Positions 33,636-45,778 of a stretch of 64,000 nt of DNA are shown here, one piece after another. A model generated the notes under the pieces. It had not been told where the DNA came from and searched no databases. It was given only the letters and a program-made list of their open reading frames with translations. The DNA comes from Larix kaempferi (Eukaryota > Streptophyta > Pinopsida > Pinales > Pinaceae): positions 10,004,001 to 10,068,000 of the forward strand of contig BSBM01000307.1 of assembly GCA_027924585.1 (NCBI GenBank), given 5' to 3'. The position numbers and the translations under genes are program-made. Numbering within the stretch: the first letter of the stretch is position 1; each line of letters begins with the position of its first letter.

Positions 33636-34246
33636 TGATCCAGATGGATATCACTGGCCACCCACCTATTCCACTAGCTCAAAGCAGTTTCCCATTTTGC
33701 CAATTTTCTAGTAATTGTTCTACAGTTTTTCGAGTCCCAAACTTCCGGGGCCGTTTTGAGGCCCTAAACAAATTTTTTGGGAAATTGTGGTCCAAAATAG
33801 CCCAATCATTTTGTTCTAAATTTTTCAGTGTAGTCCTCGGATAGATCTTTCCAACGGGATACCGAGCGCCCCAAACGGAGATCGTATACAAAAGTTATGA
33901 CCCCGGGAAGTTGACTGTTCAACTAACCACCTCGGGGCCGCAAACTTTATGATGATTCATCTTCTAGGGTTAGGTTTTTGGATGTTTGGGATTCTTTTCC
34001 TCATGCTTATGATAAATAGGCCCTTTTGGCCTCTCTTTGGATTCATCTTCTTGCAAATGAGCACAGCTGTCACATCTCTTCTCAGAGATAAGCCACCACC
34101 ATTCCAGCTATTGTATTTTATAGTCTGTTCTATTTCCGCTATTTAATAGAATGTGTGTTTACTGTATCACTGTGTTCTTTACAATATATCTCTATATATG
34201 ATTCTATAAATGCTCTTTTATTTCATTCCCACATAAATCCAGATCA
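33636..34246 (+). repeat. LTR B of the array
   Basis: 611 bp, TGATCC...AGATCA. It is shared by units 1 and 2: on its left is a PPT and on its right a PBS, with no target duplication at either border. Confidence 0.9.
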
Positions 34247-34377
34247 GTGGTATCAGAGCGGTCTGCTCTTTGATTGTTTCTCGGTGCATTTCCCCGACGA
34301 GGTCAGGATAGAGAGAGTTGGGTCTCGAACTAGTTTCACTTGGGGAAGACCACTCTCGCTGCCCCAAACAACCTCCC

Positions 34378-36223
34378 ATGGCGGAATAAAAGAGAGACGA
34401 TGGAGTAGTAGATCCTATCAAGTTTTTGTGCGAGAAAGCCCTCGTGCAACAGTGGAACGAGATGATGGATAATTTTTCCCAGATCCTTCAATGCATCTGA
34501 TGGCAACAAATACACCTTCGACAAGCAGCCATTTCGGAGATGCGACTCCCTTCAAGGTACAAGTTAAATTTTATATCCATTTATTTGAAGCCCAGATTGA
34601 TGTCGATGCCATAGATAAATTGTTGAATCTACTAGAAGGGTATTTCTCTGTCCATAATTTTTCTGACAAGGAAAAGATCGTCTTTGTGCTCCTCAAGGAC
34701 GTCCCCCATGTCAAAAATTGGTGGGAAACTTATTGTGAGAAAAACTCATCAGACGAGTCTAGATTGTTTGAATACTCCAATCCCACTTAGGCCTCTTTTA
34801 TAGATTCCATCATAGAACAATATTACCCTGTTGGAAACTATGATGACCAGTACACAAAATGGACCATTCTGCAGCAAGAGAGGGACCAAACGGTGTCGGA
34901 GTACACCAACAAATTTCATACCTTGCGCACAAATCTAGGTATCAAGGACTTCGAGTGACACCTAGTACTGAAATATCGCAGTGGCCTACACTGGTACATA
35001 CGAGTATATATGGATTTCCTGGAAATCTCTTCACTTGGATCCACCTATCGATATGTTGTCAAAATTGAGCAGAAATTTCAGCAAAAGAACAAGCATGGCT
35101 TCGGACATGCGCATAAGCAGGGCAAGGGAAACACTGGCTCGCAGAACACGGGGCAGGGAAAGGACAACCAATGCCAACCACAGGTGAAGAGGGGTAAGGA
35201 AAAGACAAAGAAGGACACCGAAAAGTGGTGCAAGTTCCACAAAAGCCCCTTCCACAAAACTTATGAATGTCGCTCAAAACAGTCATTAGTGGCTGAGATC
35301 AAAGCTTTAGAATCAGATCCCAGTTCCAATTCTGACTCAGTACCTAATTTCACAGCCATGCGAAAAGGGAAGCAGATCATTGATGCAGAACCCAGTGCCG
35401 TTGTTCCACCACACAGATTCAAACAGAGGAACCTAAAGAGTTGGAGGCAGAGGAACGCCTTTTCCACTCATAGATGCGGGTGAAGGGAATTTCCCTACAC
35501 TTCGTTGTGGACAGCAGCAGCCAAAAGAACCTAATCTCAACAGAAGCCATCAAGAAATTGGAGCTACCAATAACACCACACCCACAACCATATACCATTG
35601 GCTAGCTGAGCCAAGGATGAGGGATCCGCGTCAGTCATCAATGTCGCCTGCCATACGGCATCAAGCCCTTCAAAGATGAGGTATTGTGTGATGTGGCCCC
35701 ACTCGAACTATGCGATGTTCTTTTAGGACAACCATATATGTTTAAGCGTCATGCTACATATGAATCATGACCTCGTAGTGTCATTGTCACTGTGGGAGGA
35801 CAACTCTATTGGATACCAGAGACAGCTTCACCTACCCCGAACCAGCAGGGCAGGAAGATAATCTCCCACACTGGGAAATTTTCCCTATTCGTAACTTCCA
35901 CTAAAGGAGAACATCAGATCGCAAAGACATCCACAACCTCTACCCATTATCCCTCTACTTAGCAGAAACAAGAAAAACATAAATCCAGTGCAACATCGCC
36001 TATTCGAGTACCTCTACAGTGCAAGACCACGCATTCAAGGTGCTCCTCCAAAAATAAACCATCCACACCAGTGCAGACCAAGGACACCATAACAACCAAA
36101 ACTGTTGAACAGCTCCAGCGCATCCAACAACAACAATTACAGCCCTCTCAAGATTTCAAAGAAAGGCAACCTTTTCGCTTCAGCAAACGCCGCACCAAGA
36201 GCTCAACTCAACACACAGTTCGA
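34378..36223 (+). pseudogene. gag-protease polyprotein, unit 2
   Basis: Same architecture as unit 1 with independent damage. ATG 34378 is followed three codons later by TAA, and a frameshift lies before 34491. The capsid frame 34491-34790 ends at TAG. 35010-35483 encodes the basic, zinc-knuckle region (WCKFHKSPFHKTYECRSKQS, with the His retained). The protease region (about 35470-35780) is frameshifted. The normal terminator has become CGA at 36221, so the frame would read into LTR C. Confidence 0.8.
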
Positions 36224-36278
36224 CATATGATAAGGGATTTGATGCGATGGAGACCATTGCTTCCTAAGGAGGTAGGAT

Positions 36279-36891
36279 TGATAAAGATGGATATCGGTGG
36301 CCACCCACCTATTCCACTGGCTCAAAGCAGTTTCCCATTTTGCCAATTTTATAGTAATTGTTCTACAGTTTTTCGAGTCCCAAACTTCCGGGACTGTTTT
36401 GAGGCCCTAAACGATGTTTTTTGGGAAATCGTTTTCCAACAAAGCACTTTCAATTTGTGTTAAGGGTCCTTCATGTACTTCTCGGATATATCTTTCCAAT
36501 GAGCTACCGAGTGCCCCAAACGGATATCATATGCAAAAGTTATGACCCCAGCAAGTTGACTGTTCAACTAACCACCTCGAGGCCGCAAACTTTATGACGG
36601 TTCATCTTCTAGGGTTAGGGTTTTGGATGTTTGGGATTCTTTCCCTCATGCTTATGATAAATAGGCCCTTTCAGCCTCTCTTTGGTTTCATATTCTTGCG
36701 AATGAGTGCAGCCGTCACATGTCTTCTTAGAGATAAGCCGCCACCATTCCAGCTATTGTATTTTACAGTCTGTTCTATTTTCGCTATTTAATAGAATGTG
36801 TGTTTACTGTATCATTGTGTTCTTTGCAATATATCTCTGTATATGATTCTGTAAATGATCTTTTATTTTGTTCCCACATAAATTCGGATCA
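36279..36891 (+). repeat. LTR C of the array
   Basis: 613 bp, starting TGATAAAG (variant of TGATCCAAA) and ending GGATCA. Confidence 0.88.
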
Positions 36892-37022
36892 GTGGTATCA
36901 GAGCGGTCTGCTCTTTGATTGTTTCTCGGTGCATGTCCCTGACGAGGTTAGGATACAGAGAGTTGGGTCTCGAACTAGTTTCACTTGGGGAAGACAACTC
37001 TCGCCGCCCCAAACGGCCTCCC

Positions 37023-38168
37023 ATAGTTGAAGAAAAGAGAGACGACGGAGAATTAGATCCTATCAAGTTGTTGCTCGAGGAAGCCCTCGCACGCAAAGGA
37101 ACGAGATGATGGATAATTTCACCCAGATCCTTCGACGCATGCCGACAGCAAAAGATACACCTTCGACAAGTAGCCGTTTCGGAGATGCGACTCCCTTCAA
37201 GGTACAAGTTAACTTTGATATCCCTTTATTTGAAGGTCAGATCGATGCTGATTCCATAGATAAATGGTTGAATCCACTAGAAGGGTATTTCTCTGTCCAC
37301 AATTTTTTCGACAGGGAAAATATCGTCTTTGTGCTCCTCAAGGCCGTCCCCCATGTCAAAAATTGGTGGGAAACTTATTGTGAGCAAAACTCATCAGACG
37401 AGTCTGGATTTTTTGAATACTCCAATCCCACTTGGGCCTCTTTTATAGATGTCATCAAGGAACAATATTACCTTGTTGGAAACTATGATGACCAGTACAC
37501 AAAATGGGGCATTCTGCACCAAGAGAGGGACCAAACGGTGTCGGAGTACACCAACAAATTTCATACCTTGCGCACAAAGCTAGGTATCAAGGACTCCGAG
37601 CGACACCTAGTATTGAAATATCGCAGTGGCCTACACCGGTACATATGAACAGAGATGGATTTCCTGGAAATATCTTCACTCAGATCCGCCTATCGATATG
37701 CTGTCAAAATTTAGCAGAAATTTCAGCAAAAGAACACGCATGACTTCGGACATGCGCAGAAGCAGGGAAAGGGAAACTCTGGCTCGTAGAAAATGGGGCA
37801 GGGAAAGGACAACCAGTCCCAACCACAAGAGAAGAGGGGTAACAAAAAGACAAAGAAGGTCACCGGGAAGTGGTGCGAGTTCCAAAAAATCCCCTGACAC
37901 AACACTAATGAATGTCGCTCAAAATAGTCATTGGTGGCTGAGATCAAATCTTCAGAATCAGATCCCAGTTCCGATTCTGACTTAGAACCTAATTTCACAG
38001 CCACACGGAAAGGGAAGCAGATCATTGATGCAAACCCCAGTGCCATTGTTTCCACCACAAAGAAAGGAACCTAAAGAGTCAGAGGCAAAGGAGTGCCTTT
38101 TCGACTCACAGATGCGGGTGAAGGGAATTTCTCTACACTTCGTTGTCGACATCGGCAGCCAAAAGAAC
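37023..38168 (+). pseudogene. gag-protease polyprotein, unit 3, 5' part
   Basis: The start codon is ATA instead of ATG at 37023. The capsid frame 37106-37648 is open for 180 codons (MMDNFTQILRRMP onward, WWETYCEQNSSDESGFFEYS). Downstream are several stops around the zinc-knuckle region and a deletion near 38040-38060. It reaches the protease motif and is then cut at GGCAGCCAAAAGAAC by the Athila-like insertion. The 3' part resumes at 52223. Confidence 0.8.
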
Positions 38169-38330
38169 TGTTGGGCACTCTATATGTCAGTTAATTAAAG
38201 CTAACACACAGAATGAACTAGAGGAACCTAAAGAGTCAGAGGCAGAGGAGTGCCTTTTCGACTCACAGATGCGAGTGAAGGGAATTTCTCTACAATTCGT
38301 TGTGGACATCGGCAGCCAAAGGAACTGTTG
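38057..38330 (+). repeat. 157-bp tandem duplication spanning an insertion junction
   Basis: The block from about 38062 (aggaacctaaagagtcagag) to 38213 is repeated immediately to its right. Each copy holds the last ~105 bp of unit-3 protease sequence plus the start of the Athila-like LTR (TGTTGGGCACTC at 38169 and again at 38326). The left copy keeps 45-50 bp of LTR. The copies differ by a few substitutions. Confidence 0.9.
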
Positions 38331-39786
38331 GGCACTCTATATGTCAGTTAATTAAAGCTAACACACAAAATGATCAATATGAATTGTCAAACCCAGGAAG
38401 GTCTTTTATTTCAAGGGTAATGAGCACAATCTATGCATAAAAAAATTAAGCAGTTGATTAATGAATGTAAGTAATGATCCTACCTATATGCTCAGCCAAC
38501 TCATTCGCTAAGCAACTAATCTGATTCACACATCTACAAATCCCAATTGAAACAATCCTTCTTATAGAATCAATCCAGAAAGTTAATGATCTAATAATGA
38601 AATGAAATGAAATTACTTTTGCAAGAAGTTAAATCCTTATGATCATCAAACTACAGCAATTAACATTTACCAAAATGATCTATCCAATGACTACTATAAC
38701 TCCAACGTTATCTGTCTAATCTATGTATGCAGTTAAAGATACAACAGCAACGAGAATTGAAATACAAAATTGAACTCTATTGATGATTACTGGAAGTCCT
38801 AGAAAGCATAAATAACTACGAATTGATTGGGATCGAGCTTGGCTGTTATAGCTGATTAAAACACACATGCAATTTAATTGAATTGTTCTACATAGTCGAC
38901 TGTCACACCACTCTGCTATAGCTATTCAAGAAGCAATTGTAAATTACCAGCAAGGAAGCTAATCTTTGTTACAACTATCAGCAATATCTACAACTTTCCA
39001 CACCACACAACAGAAATGAAAGTAATCTATTCTACCTACTTAAATCGGCTATCTCTGTGAGAAGGCGGGCCCTGGCCTTCTAACAAAGATGCTGAGAGTC
39101 ATAGCTAATTAAAACTTAGAAGTGAAGAATGTTTCTCTCATATAATTAACGGAAGATCATGAGCTTCAATGCTCTGTTATAGCATACACCAGTAATGATT
39201 TTCCAACCCCAGGCTACGAGAGCCTTCTGGGATTTATACAAAAAGAAAGACAATTTCAGATCCACAAAAATAGCGCAGCAATGAAGATCTATGATCGTCA
39301 TGCTGCGCAGTTACAACTAACTGATACTGCGTGTTGAATAGTGTTGTTAATACTGAAGGATGTTGCTTCCCCGATGGCAATTGGATCAACAAACTTGACA
39401 ACTGGAATGCCACCTGTCTGTTGCAGCTAAGCTCTTCTTCAATGAGATCTGTTACAGTGGAAATCTGTTACAACTCACGTGGAGGATGCGTTGTCCCTTA
39501 GAGTATGAGGAGCTGACGTTGAAGAGTCACAGCTGGCACTACTGGGCTGATACACCTGCGCTTTTAGACCTTGGCTAAAGTCACATAAATTAGTATAAAC
39601 CAAGGAATAAGATCCATAATCTTTAACAGTCTTAGGCATAAAAACAAATAAAGTAATAACAAATTATACCTGTCAATGTTATAGATTGATCTGGAAAGAC
39701 ATGGATATAGCTCATGAAAATAGGATGGAATTAGGGCAAAAAGGTGTAATAGAGGTAGCCAAAAAGGGCATTTCCTGGACCCAACA
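38326..39786 (-). repeat. 3' LTR of the Athila-like element
   Basis: Plus-strand ends TGTTGGGCACTC and GGACCCAACA (TGTTGGG/CCCAACA inverted termini). A minus-strand TATA-like box (TATAAATC) lies at about 39232-39239. Short open frames here are not genes. Confidence 0.92.
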
Positions 39787-39800
39787 TCTCCCCCCAACTA
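39787..39800 (-). other. Polypurine tract of the Athila-like element
   Basis: Minus-strand TAGTTGGGGGGAGA ends at the LTR border. Confidence 0.85.
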
Positions 39801-40234
39801 TCCAATTGCATGTCCTCATGCAACAACCTCCTTTAGTCCGAATCTGAATTTGAGTGAAACCTGTGGAGATTGGTGATGTTATAAGCAAATTCTAGTGCCT
39901 CCCCTCGAGGAACAAACCCATAGCAGTATACCCAATGCTCCCACCAACTCTCTTCTTCTTCTAATGTTAGAGCATAATTGGTTCTGTAAGAATTGCTTAT
40001 AGGCAACCAAATGAGGGGGAACTTAAATCTTAAACCAATCCACCAAGGTCCACACCTCTACATGCATTGCACATATCTAGGCACCCTAGTGAAGGCTTGC
40101 CTGAAATTTTCAAAGCCATATGGATCCATTTCCTTCAGAGATGAGGATGAGTATATCCATTTGTATTCACTGCCTTCCAAGGCATCCTGCTGCATATTAA
40201 GAATCATTGGGAAGAATGTAGTAAGGATTTTATC
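39801..40234 (-). other. Short 3' noncoding segment between ORF3 and PPT
   Basis: About 430 bp with no convincing frame. Its position fits the 3' untranslated region following ORF3. Confidence 0.5.
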
Positions 40235-43200
40235 TCACAGGCTCTCAAAATATTGAGCAATTGAAGGAACCCTGAGGGATTTAGCATGACAGGCCATGAA
40301 TACTGATGGATTATGAGGTTCCTCCCTAATCCAGAGAGTAGAATTCTCCTCATTCCTGAGGATAGTTTGGAAATCATCCTTCCATCTTACATGGTTAATG
40401 ACAAAGGAGGCAAATGCCCTCAGCTGAACATCCCCAAGAACAGGTAAAGGGTCAGATGGAACAGAAACATAGCAAGCCCTATCATGCAAATATAACTCAC
40501 ATAACAAATGTTGATCCTCAAAGTCACTCTTCAGAAAAGTCTCCAGAAATTGATCAGGTGTTGCCAACTCAAATGATCTTCCATCTTTGAGAGCCTTCAA
40601 TTTAAATAAGGTTGTCTACTCATAGAGGAAGACAGGATAAGAGGGGGATGGAGCTCTGCAACTCATTAATTCTATAGAAAGATTATACATTTGCTTTTTG
40701 TCCTGCTGTAGGGACTCAAGCTTCTTCAAACCTTCCAATTTTTCTTGGAGTTTTTCCCACTGAAGCTTCTAGAAGAATATATCCTCAACCCATTTTTCTC
40801 TTAGTCCCTTAATGACATTCCTATGCTCCTGGAGAGAGATCATACCTTCTTTGAACAGTTCCATCCATTTGAGCCATTTATCCAGTTCAAGGTTTAACCA
40901 GAGAATTTTCTTCTCTAGTCATTGAATTTTTCTGTCTTCTACCTCCTTTTTATTGTCACAATCTAGATGAATGACTTCCTTGTCTTGCCTCAGCACTGTG
41001 ACAGCTTCATCTTCTATCGGGATTGCAATGGCATGTGCATGTGGTGCAATATCATCCATAGGGTGTAAGGATGCTGGTTCTTGTGTAATAACATTCTTCA
41101 TATCCATATCCATCTCAGCTTCCTCAGTCAGTGCTACAGTCTCAGTTAGTATTTTTAGGGTTGTTGGTTCTTGTGTAACAGCACCCAAGTCTTTCATTTC
41201 AATCTCAGCCATCTCAGTTTGTGTTACCACTGTAGCAAATGATTTTGGAAACACTAGTTCTTGTGTAGCAGTGTTTCCCTCCTGATTCTCCACATCAAAT
41301 GTTGCTATCTGAGTTGCAGATTTAAACATCCTCAAGGGTACTGGTTCTTGTGTAATAGTCCCATGTTCCACTGTTTCTTTAAACTGCTAAGATTGTTTTT
41401 TATTTTTATCAGATCTTTCTGACTGGTAGAACTGGTCCTAAAGGAGCTCAGTATCCCCTGATGGCTGGGACTATACCATTTCATCCTCTAAATTCAAATC
41501 AGGTATCTCTTCCATTCTTGGCTCATTCTCCTCTATCAATTCGATACCTGGCATACCTTCTTCCATCTCCTTTATCTGTACATGACTCTGGGATGCAAGT
41601 CCCAACACAACAACTCTGTGTCCTGCTGAAGCAACTATATCTCCACATTCTGGGCAAACAGTCTCCCCATACTTCTCATTTTCAAATGCAACAGATGGGT
41701 TTTCTAGCAAATTTGCAACGTTTGCTAATGTATCCAAATTTTTCTTTGCTTGTCTCCCAGCTGCTCCCTTCCACTTTTCCAATTCTTTTCTTAATGTATG
41801 CACTTCCTCCTTTAATAATTCGTTTTCAAACACGAGGTTTTCAATTTAGGGTTCTTCCCTGGAGGGTTCCTGTATAGCAGTAGGCAATTTGGGGTTCAAA
41901 ATAGGAATCTCTATATCTATCGCTAATGTATGTGATTCTTCTAACGCAGGTGACCCCCTATTCCCTTTAACTGCTCCTATCATCTCTGATAGGGATGTTC
42001 CACTGTTACGCCCAACAGCATCCACTATATCAGCTTCTGCTACTGTCCCTGTTAATTCTGCTGCCATTATAGTTACTTCTGCTACTGCCACTGTCACAGC
42101 TGCTTCTGCTGCTGCTGCTGACCGAGTTCTTCTTTTCCTCAACAATCCCACTGGGTGTTCATCATCACTTGCTGCTACTGATGCTTTGACAGTCTGACTC
42201 TTCTTCCTCTTTGCTATCATGGGTGTATGACCCCTATTCCTTGATTCTATTATTCGTTTCTTTGACACAGGGGTGTTCACCCTGGTTTCTTCTTCTTCAA
42301 TAATGGTGCCCCTTATTTATGAAGAGGACTCTACTTCCAAGATTTCCACAGTCCCTTCTTCTACTGTTTCTGGCTGATATCCTTCCTTATGAGTCCTTAC
42401 TTCTGCAATTGCAGCTTCAACTATCGCAGCTTCAACAACTGCTCCAGTTTCAGCTTCTTTCAATTGAGTACTTGAATCTGCAATTACAGATTCCAATTTT
42501 TCTACCTCCTGCTCTAGGGCTTCCATCATACTTCCTTCAATTATAGGGTTTTCTACTACTCCATCATATTCTTTACTTACTTCCCCTTCATTATTGGGCT
42601 AAATTTCTATTACTCCAACCTCCCCCCCAACTGGGTTTGAGGAACTCCGGTCCTCACTACCCTCACCAGCACCTCCCTCTTCTAATACAGGTTGTCTGAT
42701 TGGTGCGTCCTCAGCCAAAAATTGGTCCCAAGTTAAATGATGACTTGCAATGGCTCTTAGGACCAATAATTTGATTAGACCATGATTAGTGAGGGAGGAA
42801 ACTGGGTGTTGGGCAGTTCTTGCATAGCCAGCCATGGTTTGTAGGGCTTTAAACAGATAGAATGGTATATTTACTAAGATACCATGTCGTAAATGAGACA
42901 GTAAGGGAAGTTCAGAGAATGAAACAAATTGGTACCTACCTCCACAAGAAATATATCTTTTCACAAAGACTGCAACTTGATTCCAGGGTGGTGGTAAGGA
43001 CGCCAGTTCTAGCCCACGGAGCTTTGGAATAACCTGTTCTCCTACTGACAGAAATTCCCTCACTGCATTTGCATTATGTACTTTCCGCCCAAATGACTTC
43101 TTTCCCACCATGGGCAAACCAGTAACCTCAGCTATGATTTCTTCGGTAACATCCATGCGCAGTCCTCTAACCTCGGCATGAGTATCAGTCAGGCTGAGGG

Positions 43201-43345
43201 TGAATTGCAATGCGGTTTCGGTATGAAAACCATTCAACCGTTTGAAATACTCCATCCAACCTGCTACTATAAAAATATTGAGAACATCTGCATTGGCACG
43301 CACAGCATCTGTATTCACAGGTTTGTGTCTGACTGGATTTCCCAT
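40235..43345 (-). pseudogene. Third ORF (ORF3) downstream of integrase, ~1037 codons with stops
   Basis: All open segments (42599-43345, 42317-42529, 41846-42280, 41471-41833, 40919-41371, 40235-40600) share one frame, so this is a single ORF from ATG 43345 (AAAATGGG context) to TGA 40235. The N-terminal 230 residues are globular (NIFIVAGWMEYFKRLNGFH, KLRGLELASLPPPWNQVAVF, PLLSHLRHGILVNIPFYLFK). The middle is Ala/Glu-rich with basic clusters (SKKRIIESR, AKRKKSQTVK, LRKRRTRS) resembling nuclear localisation signals, and includes CPECGDIV. Heptad-rich segments follow (FENELLKEEVHTLRKELEKW; 40600-40919 region). A C-terminal globular part ends SIAQYFESL. No signal peptide or clear transmembrane span. 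It occupies the env-like position, but its function is unknown. Confidence 0.7.
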
Positions 43346-43879
43346 TTTAACCTCTCCTCAAGGTTCAGACCTGAACAATTTCTAGTTTAGAAGTGGAGAG
43401 TTGCAGCTTTTGAACATGCAAAGGGTTGTTGGGGTTCAAGAATCAGGTTTTCAGGCTAGTCTATAATAGTATGAACGTTCTATGGAAGCGACGAGGTTGG
43501 CAGATAGGAGTAACAGGTACAAAATCAGGTAAGGTGATGGAAAAATAATCACAATTATGACCTTTAACTTAATCTTTAAAGTGTGATTCAATTTGGTTCA
43601 TTGATTGGGGGTTATGACAGGACACAATCGTTATTACCGTATTAATTCTTCTGCCAAATCATGTAAAAGATAGGACCCATACCTTGCGTTTATGAATTTG
43701 AGCCATGAATTAATCATTGCGGTCGGTCGTCGTCCCAGCGGATGTAAATGCACATGTGCCGAAGTGCGCGGCACTTGCCACCCAGGCTGACAGCTACTCA
43801 AGGCATCTGGATTGTCCTTCGTGGTGTATCATGGTTGGACCGTGTGGAGCAAGCGCCAAAACTGACGCTTAGTCACATC
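43346..43879 (-). other. Leader of ORF3
   Basis: About 530 bp between the minisatellite and the ORF3 start with no coding motif. It could hold a splice acceptor or internal promoter needed to express ORF3, but none is evident by eye. Confidence 0.35.
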
Positions 43880-44490
43880 ATTATTGGCATCATTAATCGG
43901 AGAGCAGACAAACTGGCGGAGTATTAGCTACGAAATCTAGCAAAATGAATGAAAAATGGCGGAGTCAAGGCTATACGGAAGGAGCTATAATGAAGTGGAA
44001 GGAATGGAGCTGCAGTGCTAGATTTAGCAGAATGGACAAAAGAGGCGGAGTCGTAGCTACTATACTTAGCGGAATGGACAAAAGTGGTGGAGTCGCAGCT
44101 GCTGGGAAGGAGTAAAAATGAGACGAAAATGGTGAAGTAGCAGCTGCCAAATTAGAAAGATAAGCAGAAGTAGCGGAGTCGCAGCTACTGGGAAGGAGTA
44201 AAAATGAGACGAAAATGGTGAAGTAGCAGCTGCCAAATTAGAAAGATAAGCAGAAGTAGTAGAGTCACAGCCGCGGGATTTGGCTGAATGAGAAAAAGTG
44301 GCGGGGTCGCAGCTGTGAATTTTAGCAGAATGGGAAAATGTGGCAGAGTCGCAGCTACGAATTTGGAAAAACAGGCAAGTATAGCGGAGTCGCAGCTACG
44401 AATTTGGCAGAATAGGCAAGTATAGCGGAGTCGCAGCTGCGAATTTGGCAGAATAGGCAAGTGTGGCGGAGTCACAACTGCGTCCAACTG
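43880..44490 (-). repeat. 41-43-bp degenerate minisatellite between integrase and ORF3
   Basis: About 14 copies built around ggcggagtcgcagctac plus gaatttggcagaata-like spacers. The right-hand copies (44370-44490) have a 41-bp period, and an 86-bp double unit is repeated almost exactly at 44104 and 44190. The frame 44185-44487 is an artefact of the repeat. Confidence 0.85.
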
Positions 44491-44771
44491 TAGTAGAAGC
44501 CAATTTTATTTGTGACAGACCATGAAATATCCATCTTCTTCAAAGAGCTTTATTAGATCAGGAACAAATATGGGGTGTCTGCAGTCATCTAGCCCAATCA
44601 TGGATGTTGCTCCTCCAATAAGTTCCTACACACAGTTCTTAAAAACAAACCAATCAAGTGCAAAAAATTAAAAATAGATAAAATAGAGAATGAAATAAAA
44701 AACGATTACTTATGTACAAAGATATGTGTGGAAACTGCAACTTTTTAGGAATTTACAGGGTTTAAAAATCC

Positions 44772-45758
44772 CTATCCTGACGTTAACTGATACTCTGGAT
44801 CAGATGCAACTTTTGAAATAAAAGCTTCCCTTGATATCGTCCTGTGATACAGTCGCAGTCGATGACCATTTGCGAATAATGGTACTTTGTTCTCATCAAT
44901 GGTGATCAATTGGACTGTTCCATTATTAAATACCTGATCTATCTGATAGGGTCCCAACCAACGGGTGCGCAATTTGCCTTTAAAATCCCTCTTAAACCGT
45001 GAATCATTCAACAGGACCGAGTCTCCTTCCTAGAAGATTCTTTTCTTTATAAATATGTCATGCCATCTAGAGCGATGTTGTTGGATTAAAGTTGTATGAT
45101 GCACTGCAGCTGTGCGTTTCTCATCCAATTCATTGAGCTGATTCAGTCGATTCCTCTGAGCCTCTGATAAATCCAGATTTGCTTCAACAGCTGTTTTCAA
45201 ATTTCTGATTTCAAATTCAATTGGGAAAACAACGTTCTTGCCATATACTAGCTCATATGGGGAAAAACCAGTGGTATTACGCCAAGTAGTACGATAGGCC
45301 CACAGTGCCTCTGGAAGTCTTTCAGCCCAATCTTTATGATGGCTCTTCACTATTTTTGTAAAAATAGCCTCAATAACCTTATTTGTGCTCTCCACCTGCC
45401 CATTGGCCTGTGGATGATATGGTGAGGTTATTCTGTGTTGAATATGAAATTTCTGCAACAGTGCTTCCAGCTTGTGAGATACAAATTGTGGTCCACCGTC
45501 TGTAATGATCTCCTTGGGTACTCCAAAGCGAGTAAAATTTCCTTCATATAGGAAATCAATCACAACCTGATCATTGGCCTTAACCAAGGCTACATCTTCC
45601 ACCCACTTAGTCATATAGTCTGTGCAAACCAAGATATGAACTTTCTGCTTTGAGGGAGGGTTGATAGGCCCTACAAAATCTAGGGCCCACCTATCAAATG
45701 GTTCAACCACAAGCTGTGGCTGTAAAGGAATCTCATCTAATCTGTTGGGTTGGCCCAT
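44772..45758 (-). pseudogene. Integrase, Athila-like element
   Basis: Two collinear same-frame segments separated by one stop near 45030 (TAG within a YFLEGDSV-like context). The core shows [76 protein letters not shown] (D, D, E catalytic residues present) and ALWAYRTTWRNTTGFSPYEL. The C-terminal part has RFKRDFKGKLRTRWLGPYQI and ends EYQLTSG. This is the best-preserved domain of the element, and no chromodomain follows. ORF3 begins 1.4 kb further on. Confidence 0.88.
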
Positions 45759-45778
45759 CCTCTGGCATCTATCACATG

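Noticed and set aside
41889-42197. Plus-strand Ala/Ser/Thr-rich frame
   Set aside because: Antisense shadow of the Ala/Glu-rich middle of the minus-strand ORF3; no independent support.
40235-43345. Calling ORF3 an envelope gene
   Set aside because: Position fits, but I see no signal peptide, cleavage site or transmembrane anchor; basic clusters and coiled coil point elsewhere.
44185-44487. Leu/Pro/Ala-rich minus-strand frame between integrase and ORF3
   Set aside because: Entirely within the 41-43-bp minisatellite.
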